Source of the DNA: Leucobacter sp.
GTDB lineage: Bacteria; Actinomycetota; Actinomycetes; Actinomycetales; Microbacteriaceae
Reading direction: 5' to 3'
DNA length: 13,115 bases
Assembly: GCA_012510755.1 (NCBI GenBank)
Contig: JAAZHL010000066.1
Coordinates: 1-13,115, forward strand
A program made the translations under genes and the position numbers. Below are positions 1-6,398 of this stretch, in pieces. Position 1 is the first letter of the stretch, and each line of letters opens with the position of its first letter. Under the pieces are notes generated by a model. That model was given only the letters and a program-made list of their open reading frames with translations, searched no databases and was not told the origin of the DNA.

Positions 1-3
1 CAG

Positions 4-77
4 TCGGGATGACAGGATTTGAACCTGCGACCCCGTCGTCCCGAACGACGTGCGCTACCAAGCTGCGCCACATCCCG
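4..77 (-). tRNA. tRNA-Pro (anticodon CGG)
   Basis: Read on the minus strand, these 74 nt fold into a complete cloverleaf: acceptor arm CGGGATG/CATCCCG, D-stem GCGC/GCGC, anticodon stem CGTCG/CGACG with loop TTCGGGA, and T-arm GCAGG-TTCAAAT-CCTGT. The anticodon CGG (positions 41-43) reads the proline codon CCG. The discriminator base is A, and the 3' CCA is not encoded (CTG follows), so it must be added by the CCA-adding enzyme. It is preceded on the same strand by a hairpin and a candidate promoter. Confidence 0.97.
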
Positions 78-78
78 A

Positions 79-104
79 TTGCGCTCTGCAGTACAGAAGC
101 GCAA
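79..104 (-). other. Hairpin in the tRNA-Pro 5' leader
   Basis: TTGCGCT at 79-85 pairs with AGCGCAA at 98-104. An inner CTG/CAG extends the stem to 10 bp with one bulged base (97) and a 5-nt loop. It ends one base before the tRNA 5' end. On the minus strand it lies downstream of the secreted-protein gene and upstream of the tRNA, and no T-tract follows. It may therefore be a folded tRNA leader acted on near the RNase P site, or a weak terminator of the upstream gene. Seen: the pairing. Inferred: the role. Confidence 0.5.
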
Positions 105-109
105 CGTCT

Positions 110-137
110 ACTCTATCTCGTCTGGTGGCCGCGACAA
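110..137 (-). promoter_or_regulatory. Candidate promoter of tRNA-Pro
   Basis: On the minus strand TAGAGT (115-110) fits the actinobacterial -10 pattern TANNNT. TTGTCG (137-132) lies 16 nt upstream and matches four of six positions of TTGACA. Transcription would start near 103, at the foot of the leader hairpin, giving a leader of roughly 26 nt before the tRNA. This is a pattern match only. Confidence 0.4.
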
Positions 138-152
138 AAATGGCGACGCGAA

Positions 153-755
153 TCAGCGGATATACACGTCGAGATGGTTGCCGACCGTGCCGCGATCATA
201 GATCTTGCCGGGGTAGCCGAATGGTGTCTCGAAGACCGACCCCATCGGCGCTGAGCCAGCGAGCACAATGTAGCCATCGCTGTCGCTCACGTACCCGCCA
301 GCGTTCACGTGGCGACCGGGAATGTTCAACCCGCCGCCTGGCAACACCTGCTGGCTATAGAACGTGAACTTGTAGCCGCCCCAGTTGATAACACCTCGAA
401 AGAGAAAGTCGTCAAGCGAGAACAGTGCCCCCGAAGGTGCTACCTGCTCAGACACGGCCTGGGTAGCTTCTGCAACACCAAGATGAATCTGCGGTGCAGA
501 GCTTGCATCCAATCGCAGCACTTGTGCACCGGCACCAACCTCGTAGCCAGCACCGTTCGCCGCGAAGGCCGTCGAGAAGTTTGTCGACAAGCCCGGCAGG
601 CTCAGCGGGGCCACGATTGAGACACAGAAGAACCCGAGCGCAGCCAGGCCAGCGGCCCACTTGCGCACGCCGCGCACACCGCGCACGCCGCCCACACCGC
701 CATCCCCACGAGAGCGGGGAGCGGGTCGCGAAAGAGTCGAGGCCTGTGTGCTCAC
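153..755 (-). CDS. Secreted protein of unknown function with a compact C-terminal domain
   Basis: This gene encodes 200 aa from a GTG start at 755. A longer reading from ATG 818 (221 aa) is possible, but that ATG lies upstream of a good -10 box (765-770) and inside a palindrome, so GTG fits better. The N-terminus is a long basic stretch with GVR repeats (about 21-31), then a hydrophobic core (about 33-50) and an AFA-like signal-peptidase site near residue 65, so export is expected. The middle (66-115) is low in recognisable motifs. Residues 121-200 form a dense glycine/tyrosine-rich tail with PGGGLNIPGRHV, a GGYV..DGYIVLA block and a C-terminal YDRGTVGNHLDVY. This ending recalls the DTGG..GNRIDVY signature of 3D/RlpA-like double-psi beta-barrel domains, which would suggest a cell-wall role; this is my inference, not a firm family match. 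Its neighbours are tRNA-Pro and, divergently, mntH. No catalytic function can be assigned. Confidence 0.75.
   Translation of the reverse strand: MSTQASTLSRPAPRSRGDGGVGGVRGVRGVRKWAAGLAALGFFCVSIVAPLSLPGLSTNFSTAFAANGAGYEVGAGAQVLRLDASSAPQIHLGVAEATQAVSEQVAPSGALFSLDDFLFRGVINWGGYKFTFYSQQVLPGGGLNIPGRHVNAGGYVSDSDGYIVLAGSAPMGSVFETPFGYPGKIYDRGTVGNHLDVYIR
664..699. repeat. Four tandem 9-bp units inside the secreted-protein gene
   Basis: The plus strand reads CGCACGCCG, CGCACACCG, CGCACGCCG, CCCACACCG end to end. Units 1 and 3 are identical, and 2 and 4 differ by one base, so there is also an 18-bp higher-order period. On the coding (minus) strand this encodes GVG-GVR-GVR-GVR, which adds positive charge just before the signal-peptide core. 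The tract is in frame, so copy-number change would keep the reading frame. Confidence 0.85.
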
Positions 756-764
756 AATGCGGCA

Positions 765-770
765 AGTGTA
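765..770 (-). promoter_or_regulatory. -10 box of the secreted-protein gene
   Basis: TACACT on the minus strand lies 9 nt before the GTG start at 755. A start site about 7 nt downstream (near 758) would leave only about 3 nt of leader. The -35 is poor. This box supports the GTG start over the upstream ATG at 818. Confidence 0.4.
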
Positions 771-816
771 ACCAGCTATTCCTTGCGTTGCCTCAATACG
801 TGCCTCCTCTTGGGGC

Positions 817-836
817 AACTACGTCTAGACGAAGTT
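817..836. promoter_or_regulatory. 20-bp palindrome between divergent genes, candidate operator
   Basis: AACTA and AAGTT flank the perfect palindrome CGTCTAGACG. Nine of the ten symmetric pairs match; only the A/A pair at 821/832 breaks symmetry. It sits just upstream of the candidate -35 of mntH (841-846) and about 47 bp upstream of the -10 of the divergent secreted-protein gene. Its size and symmetry suit a dimeric repressor. MntR/DtxR-type metal control of mntH is a reasonable guess, but I do not recognise the sequence as a known MntR or IdeR box. Confidence 0.5.
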
Positions 837-840
837 AGTT

Positions 841-869
841 TTTACTGCGACTCGAACTCGTGCTAATCT
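841..869 (+). promoter_or_regulatory. Promoter of mntH with probable leaderless start
   Basis: TTTACT (841-846) and TAATCT (864-869) are separated by 17 nt. The -10 is preceded by TGC, giving an extended TGnTAATCT element. The ATG at 878 lies 8 nt after the -10, so the transcript would start at or next to the start codon. No Shine-Dalgarno sequence is present, in agreement with a leaderless mRNA. Confidence 0.6.
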
Positions 870-877
870 TGCGTGAC

Positions 878-2155
878 ATGAGCGACCCCCAGCAGCAAAC
901 TTCGGCGACCCCGGGCAAGGCCTCAGCCTCGACCCCGGCCCCAGCCCCCGAGCGCACCCTGGTGCGCCTGCTCGGGCCAGCATTCGTCGCGGCGATCGCC
1001 TATGTCGACCCCGGCAACGTCGCCGCCAATCTCTCGGCGGGCGCAAAATACGGCTACCTGCTGGTGTGGGTGCTCGTCGTGGCCAACGTCATGGCGGTGA
1101 TTGTGCAGTACCTTTCAGCGAAGCTCGGTCTGGTCACCGGCAAGAGCCTTGCCGAACTGCTCGGCGAACGCATGCCCAAACTCGGCCGGGTGCTGTTCTG
1201 GGTGCAGGCACAATTCGTTGCGATCGCAACCGATCTGGCAGAGGTCATCGGCGGCGCGCTTGCTCTGGCCATTCTCTTCGATCTGCCTCTGGTGCTCGGG
1301 GGCATTATTGTCGGCATCGTGTCGATGGTGTTGCTCTCGCTGCAGCGTCATGGCCAGCGCGTGTTCGAACGCGTCATTGTCGGCATGCTCGTGATCATCA
1401 CGATTGGGTTCGTCGCAGGGCTGTTCGTGAGCCCGCTCGATTGGGGTGGGGTAGCGGGTGGCCTGGTGCCCCGCTTTGCCGGTACCGAGACGGTGGTGTT
1501 GGCGGCGAGCATGCTCGGCGCCACGGTCATGCCTCACGCGATCTATCTGCACTCCTCGCTCACTCGCGATCGCCACGGTGTCTCGCACACTCCTGCACGT
1601 CTGAGGCGCTTGCTGCTCGCGAGCAGGTGGGATGTGGTGCTGGCACTCATTGTTGCCGGTGGAGTCAACATCGCGATGTTGTTGCTTGCGGCGAGTTCGT
1701 TGGCGGGTGTTGAGGGCACCGACACGATCGAGGGTGCTGCTGCAGCGATCAGTATGCATTTGGGCCCAGCATTTGGGGTGATCTTCGCGATCGGCCTGCT
1801 GGCTTCTGGTCTCGCGTCCACCTCGGTGGGGGCCTACGCTGGCGCAGATATCACGGGTGGTCTGTTGCCGTGGCGCATTCCGTTGCTCGTTCGCCGACTC
1901 ATCACGCTCGTGCCCGCGCTGCTGTTGCTGGGCATTGGTCTTGACCCGACTTGGGCGCTGGTGCTGAGTCAGGTGGTGCTGTCGTTCGGTATTCCGTTTG
2001 CGATCATTCCCCTGATTTGGCTCACCAGCCGTCGCGGCGTGATGGGTGAGCACACGAACGACGTCTGGTTGCAGAGCGCAGCCGTGATCACTGCGGGGTT
2101 GATTGTTGCGCTGAACGTCGCGTTGATCTGGCTCACGTTCACGGGCCAGGCATAG
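878..2155 (+). CDS. mntH: Nramp-family Mn2+/Fe2+ transporter MntH
   Basis: This 425-aa integral membrane protein imports divalent metal ions, mainly manganese, by proton symport in the Nramp (SLC11) family. The family's TM1 metal-binding motif DPGN is at residues 44-47, and the TM6 motif MPH is at 218-220 within ATVMPHAIYLHSS. About eleven hydrophobic segments follow a short Ala/Pro-rich cytoplasmic N-terminus, and the length is usual for bacterial MntH. The ATG at 878 was chosen over an in-frame GTG at 860 because the -10 box TAATCT would lie inside the longer reading. It is the only plus-strand gene here; it diverges from the secreted-protein gene and converges on the amidohydrolase gene with only 16 nt between stop codons and no visible terminator. 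A 20-bp palindrome upstream suggests metal-dependent repression (inference). Function is confident at family level; Mn versus Fe preference cannot be read from the sequence. Confidence 0.95.
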   Translation: MSDPQQQTSATPGKASASTPAPAPERTLVRLLGPAFVAAIAYVDPGNVAANLSAGAKYGYLLVWVLVVANVMAVIVQYLSAKLGLVTGKSLAELLGERMPKLGRVLFWVQAQFVAIATDLAEVIGGALALAILFDLPLVLGGIIVGIVSMVLLSLQRHGQRVFERVIVGMLVIITIGFVAGLFVSPLDWGGVAGGLVPRFAGTETVVLAASMLGATVMPHAIYLHSSLTRDRHGVSHTPARLRRLLLASRWDVVLALIVAGGVNIAMLLLAASSLAGVEGTDTIEGAAAAISMHLGPAFGVIFAIGLLASGLASTSVGAYAGADITGGLLPWRIPLLVRRLITLVPALLLLGIGLDPTWALVLSQVVLSFGIPFAIIPLIWLTSRRGVMGEHTNDVWLQSAAVITAGLIVALNVALIWLTFTGQA

Positions 2156-2171
2156 CAGCGACGAGGATCAC

Positions 2172-2981
2172 TCAGCCCAGCGCCGGGTAAGCCTCGGGCG
2201 GTAGGCGGTCACCGATCACCGGAAACTCGCTGCGCACTTCGGCGACCCGTGCAGGGTCGATGTCAACGATCGCGACCTCTTCGAGCGTCTCAGAACATTC
2301 GACTACCACGTTGCCCCACGGGTCGACGACGCGGCTTGCCCCACCAAGTTCGGTGCGACCTTGCGTGCCACAGGCGTTGACCGCCACCACCCAGATTTGG
2401 TGTTCGACTGCGCGAGTTTCGGTGAAGAGCCGAAAGTGGTCGCGGCGGGGTGCTGGCCAAGCCGCAGGCACGATTGCGGCTTCAGCGCCGCGTGAGCCGA
2501 GTTCGAGCCACAACCCTGGGAACCGTAGGTCGTAGCAGGTGGTTGACGCGGTCTTGCCGAGTGGGGTGTCGATCACGCTGAGGGTCGTACCGGGGGTGAG
2601 TAGTTGCGCTTCGAGCGATTGGTAGCCGAACACGTGAATCTTGCGGTAGGTCTGGGCAATTTCGCCCTGTGGGTTGATGAGCACCGCGGTGTTGTGCATT
2701 TTGCCGTGCTCATCGCGTTCGATGAAACTACCAGCGTGCACCCAAGCGCCAAGCTCACGTGCGGCGCGGCGGCACATGGTGACGGTCAGGCCGTCGAGTG
2801 CTTCGGCGAGCTCTTCATAGTGTTTGAAAGCCAGGTCGCCGGCGCTCCACAGCTCGGGCAGCACGAACAGCTCGCCGCCCTGCCCTGCGTGGCTCATGAG
2901 CAGCTGCTCGACCCGGTTGATGCGGTCGTCACGGCTCTCGTCGCTCGGGCTCGCTATCTGTACGAGTGCGACTCGGGTCAT
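2172..2981 (-). CDS. Carbon-nitrogen hydrolase (nitrilase superfamily amidase)
   Basis: This 269-aa cytoplasmic enzyme of the nitrilase superfamily hydrolyses an amide C-N bond through a Glu-Lys-Cys triad. The triad is visible: E43 in LPELWSAGD, K114 in YRKIHVFGY and C149 in TTCYDLRFPGLW. The CYDLRFP context and full length resemble omega-amidase/Nit2 and YafV-type members rather than true nitrilases, so a small amide such as an alpha-keto acid omega-amide is a likely substrate, but this is inference. It is the last gene of a three-gene operon: its ATG overlaps the TGA of the GntR gene by 4 nt (ATGA), which implies translational coupling and a shared function or regulation. No own promoter is seen. 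The gene ends 16 nt from the convergent mntH stop. Confidence 0.9.
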   Translation of the reverse strand: MTRVALVQIASPSDESRDDRINRVEQLLMSHAGQGGELFVLPELWSAGDLAFKHYEELAEALDGLTVTMCRRAARELGAWVHAGSFIERDEHGKMHNTAVLINPQGEIAQTYRKIHVFGYQSLEAQLLTPGTTLSVIDTPLGKTASTTCYDLRFPGLWLELGSRGAEAAIVPAAWPAPRRDHFRLFTETRAVEHQIWVVAVNACGTQGRTELGGASRVVDPWGNVVVECSETLEEVAIVDIDPARVAEVRSEFPVIGDRLPPEAYPALG

Positions 2982-3649
2982 GCTTGCTGCACCGTTCTTC
3001 TGAGACCTTCACTGTCGGCGGCGATCGTGCCCTCACGGTGTGCGCGCATGAGTTGTTCAACTTCTGCGGTGGGCGCACCGGCGGCGATACGATCGAGCAG
3101 GTGCTCGTGCTCGTCGCTCAGACGTTGCGCAACTTCGCCACGATAACCGATCACGGAGGCGCGCACGGCAGCAACTCGTTGTTGCCCCCGATCGAGCATG
3201 TCATGCAGTCGTCGGTTCGGGCAGGGCGCACGCAGAATGCCGTGAAACTCGAGGCTTCCCTGGTTGTATGCGGTGAAATCGCCCGCTTCGTAGGCCTCGT
3301 TCATGCGATGGTTCACTTCGCGGGCACGGTGTAGATCTTCAGTGCTCAGTAGGGGTGCGGCGAGTCCAACTGCGAGTCCCTCAAGCACCGCCTCGGTCTG
3401 CATGATCTCGCGAAACTCTTCGATCGTGAGTTCGGTGACGCGCACCCCACGGTGAAACATGAATTCGACGAGCCCTTCGCTCTCGAGGCGGCGCAGCGCC
3501 TCGCGCGTCGGAATCAGGCTGACCCCGGTTTCTTCGGCGATGCCGGCGATGCTGAGTGACTCACCTGCTGCGAATGTGCCATCGATGATGCGTTGCATTA
3601 CATAGTCGTAGACGAGCTGTGTCTTATTGCTCTGCAAGGGGGTACTCAT
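2978..3649 (-). CDS. GntR-family transcriptional regulator, FCD subfamily
   Basis: This 223-aa regulator has an N-terminal GntR winged helix (about 8-72) and a C-terminal all-helical FCD ligand-binding domain (about 78-215). The recognition region reads IPTREALRRLESEGLV followed by the wing RGVRV, typical of the family. In the FCD domain H136 (LEFH), H181 (DEHEH) and H204 (MRAH) match the usual metal-site histidines, while the position four before H136 is Ser instead of the common Asp or Asn. The ATG at 3649 overlaps the stop of the hydrolase gene (ATGA); an in-frame extension to 3781 would run through that gene and is rejected. It is the middle gene of the operon, so autoregulation with a ligand linked to the two flanking hydrolases is likely. 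FCD regulators usually sense small organic acids; the ligand here is unknown. Confidence 0.92.
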   Translation of the reverse strand: MSTPLQSNKTQLVYDYVMQRIIDGTFAAGESLSIAGIAEETGVSLIPTREALRRLESEGLVEFMFHRGVRVTELTIEEFREIMQTEAVLEGLAVGLAAPLLSTEDLHRAREVNHRMNEAYEAGDFTAYNQGSLEFHGILRAPCPNRRLHDMLDRGQQRVAAVRASVIGYRGEVAQRLSDEHEHLLDRIAAGAPTAEVEQLMRAHREGTIAADSEGLRRTVQQA

Positions 3650-4398
3650 GATGCGACGGTGTCGCTCTCTGGCACGTGTCGCCGCAAGAACGCATCGATG
3701 TCGACAAGTTCTTCGAGGCTGATGCTGTGGGCGATGCCCTCGTACAATTTCTCTTCGAGCTGGGTGTGACGAGGTGACCATTCGGCTGTCTCGTCGATGC
3801 GATCGCGCCCGATAATTGGGTCTGCGTCGTCACGCCCCCAAAACAGTGGGGGGCGAACGGCAGCCAAGGCGCTGTCATCAAACTCTCCCGGTGCGACAAA
3901 CCCCGAGCAATTGACGCCGCACACAAAACGCTCGGGGCGCATGCGCAGCAGCGAGGTCACCATGCAGCCACCCTGCGAGAACCCCATCACGGCGATCTTG
4001 CCAAGACCTGTGCCGTCTGAGAGCGTAGCGACACGCTCATCCAACTCGTCGAGCCAGTTCAACAGCGCGGTGGCGGCCTCATGAGGGCCGCTGCCCACAA
4101 ACTCTGCAGGGGGCGCCGTGCGCACCGACATGCCGTCCGGCCCAATCTCGAGGGGCCACCATGAGAAGCCGTTCACGATGGGTGGGGGAGCGACGAGCGG
4201 TGCGCGTGGCGAGGCGAACACGAAGCCGCGCGGCAGTCGCGGTGCCAAACCGATGAGGTCGCCTTCGAACGAACCAAAGCCGTGCATGAGCACGAGAAGC
4301 GGTTTCGTTGCGAGTGCGGCGAGAGCCTCAGACTCGGTAGCTGCAGCACCTGCGACAGCCCATTGAACTCGAGAAGCGTCGATGCCCTGAACAGTCAT
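3646..4398 (-). CDS. Alpha/beta hydrolase, phospholipase/carboxylesterase family
   Basis: This serine hydrolase (about 250 aa) has the alpha/beta fold. HGFGS (residues 39-43) is the oxyanion-hole loop, GFSQGG holds the nucleophile (S141), and the acid and base are probably D193 (DDADPII) and H224 (GIAHSIS). This pattern is that of the PF02230 phospholipase/carboxylesterase group, which cleaves short acyl esters or thioesters. No signal peptide is seen, so it is cytoplasmic. Two ATGs are possible, 4404 and 4398. The second lies 6 nt after the -10 box TACACT, so a leaderless start there is preferred; the first would add two residues (MS). It is the first gene of the operon with the GntR regulator and the amidohydrolase, and overlaps the regulator start by ATGA. 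The substrate is unknown; the pairing with an amidase suggests stepwise breakdown of an ester/amide compound (inference). Confidence 0.88.
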   Translation of the reverse strand: MTVQGIDASRVQWAVAGAAATESEALAALATKPLLVLMHGFGSFEGDLIGLAPRLPRGFVFASPRAPLVAPPPIVNGFSWWPLEIGPDGMSVRTAPPAEFVGSGPHEAATALLNWLDELDERVATLSDGTGLGKIAVMGFSQGGCMVTSLLRMRPERFVCGVNCSGFVAPGEFDDSALAAVRPPLFWGRDDADPIIGRDRIDETAEWSPRHTQLEEKLYEGIAHSISLEELVDIDAFLRRHVPESDTVAS

Positions 4399-4404
4399 GC
4401 TCAT

Positions 4405-4410
4405 AGTGTA
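4405..4410 (-). promoter_or_regulatory. -10 box of the hydrolase-GntR-amidase operon
   Basis: TACACT on the minus strand lies 6 nt upstream of the ATG at 4398 and abuts the ATG at 4404. No convincing -35 is found at 16-18 nt; that region (about 4427-4433) lies inside the stem of the pst terminator. A small inverted repeat ATAG-N5-CTAT (4403-4415) covers the -10 and could take part in GntR binding, but its arms are only 4 bp. Confidence 0.4.
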
Positions 4411-4425
4411 TCTATCTCGTGAAAC

Positions 4426-4461
4426 GGTTGTGGGCGCTGTCTACTGACAGCGCCCACAACC
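4426..4461 (-). terminator. Perfect 16-bp hairpin downstream of pstB
   Basis: The arms GGTTGTGGGCGCTGTC (4426-4441) and its exact complement (4446-4461) enclose a 4-nt loop. It starts 28 nt after the pstB stop codon and ends the pst operon. On the minus strand only GTTTC follows, so the U-tract is weak; this is common for actinobacterial terminators. No phoU gene follows pstB. Confidence 0.8.
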
Positions 4462-4489
4462 TGGTAAGTGAATTGAGTTCAGTGGGGGC

Positions 4490-5269
<780 letters not shown>

Positions 5270-5316
5270 GAGATCTTATTCTTTCGTTCTGAGGTAAGCG
5301 GTGGGTTGCTGCGTGG

Positions 5317-6396
5317 TTAGCGGCCAGTTTTTGGCGAGTAGACTTTCGCCACCCAGCGGGCGATGAGGTTGAGCAACATAACGATAATGATGAGCACGAG
5401 TGCTGCGGCCCAGGCGCGTTCCATGAATGCGAAGGCAGGGTTGCCCTGGTTGGCGAACTGCGTATAGACGTACACGGGCAGCGATTGCATGCGGTCGTGG
5501 AAGAGGTTGTAGTTCATGCTCGCGGTGAATCCGGCGGTGATGAGCAGCGGGGCCGTTTCGCCGATGACGCGAGAAATCGAGAGCATGACGCCGGTGGTGA
5601 TGCCGGCAATAGCGGTGGGAATGACGACTTTGAGAATGGTAAGCCACTTCGGTACACCGAGCGCGTACGAGGCTTCACGCAGTTCGTTCGGCACCAAGCG
5701 CAACATTTCTTCGCTCGACCGCACAACCACCGGAATCATGAGTACCGAGAGTGAGATTGCGCCTATAATGCCCATGCGAACGCCCGGGCCGAGCAGCAGC
5801 GCGAACAGTGCGTAGGCGAACAGGCCCGCGACGATCGAGGGAATACCCGTCATCACGTCCACCAAGAAGGTGATCATCTTGGCAAAGCGGCCCTTGCCAT
5901 ATTCCACCAGGTAAATAGACGTGAAGAGCCCGAGCGGCACCGAGATGACTGTTGCCGCAAGCGTGATGAGCAGCGTGCCCACCATCGCATGCAGTGCGCC
6001 ACCACCCTCGCCAACCACGTTGCGCATTGACGAGTTGAAGAACTCGACATCAAATCTGGCAATACCGTTTGAGATCACCGTGACCGTCACCGAGATGAGC
6101 GGCACCATCGCGAGAATGAATGCGCCCGAGACGAGGTTGGTGACGAACCGGTCCATTGCCTGGCGGCGACCTTCGACCGCGGCGGTCAGCCCGGTCGAAA
6201 CCAGCACGTGAATGAGCAAGCCGACGATTATTGCGCCGACCAGGTTGAAGTCGCTGCGGTTTGCCGCGCTCAGCAGTGCGAACAGCGCGATCGACACGAC
6301 CAGGCTCGCGACAAGCACCAGCCAGGTGGTGCCGCGGGGCAGCCGACCTGAGGCGAGGCCGCTGCCAGCTGTGACAGGACGAATTGAGATGGCCAT
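5317..6396 (-). CDS. pstA: Phosphate ABC transporter permease PstA
   Basis: This 359-aa membrane subunit forms the phosphate channel with PstC. It is longer than E. coli PstA because of an N-terminal extension with two extra predicted membrane helices (about 24-44 and 51-73), an arrangement known from actinobacterial PstA. The core permease has helices from about 88 on, and the cytoplasmic EAA loop contacting PstB is at about 237-260 (ELREASYALGVPKWLTILK). The ISRVIGETAPLL and YVYTQFAN segments are typical of PstA. It starts 2 nt after the pstC stop codon, with GGAG at a 10-nt distance inside the end of pstC, so it is probably coupled to pstC. Confidence 0.97.
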   Translation of the reverse strand: MAISIRPVTAGSGLASGRLPRGTTWLVLVASLVVSIALFALLSAANRSDFNLVGAIIVGLLIHVLVSTGLTAAVEGRRQAMDRFVTNLVSGAFILAMVPLISVTVTVISNGIARFDVEFFNSSMRNVVGEGGGALHAMVGTLLITLAATVISVPLGLFTSIYLVEYGKGRFAKMITFLVDVMTGIPSIVAGLFAYALFALLLGPGVRMGIIGAISLSVLMIPVVVRSSEEMLRLVPNELREASYALGVPKWLTILKVVIPTAIAGITTGVMLSISRVIGETAPLLITAGFTASMNYNLFHDRMQSLPVYVYTQFANQGNPAFAFMERAWAAALVLIIIVMLLNLIARWVAKVYSPKTGR

Positions 6397-6398
6397 GC

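Noticed and set aside
756..818. ATG at 818 as start of the secreted protein (221 aa)
   Set aside because: This start lies inside the 20-bp palindrome and upstream of the TACACT -10 box, and the added residues show no signal-peptide character; GTG 755 is preferred but not proven.
1115..2053. 312-aa open frame on the minus strand opposite mntH
   Set aside because: Its translation is rich in Arg, His and Gln with no domain, and mntH on the other strand has clear Nramp motifs; it is a high-GC shadow frame.
2156..2171. Terminator between the convergent mntH and amidohydrolase genes
   Set aside because: The 16-nt gap and flanking bases contain no convincing stem followed by a T-tract on either strand.
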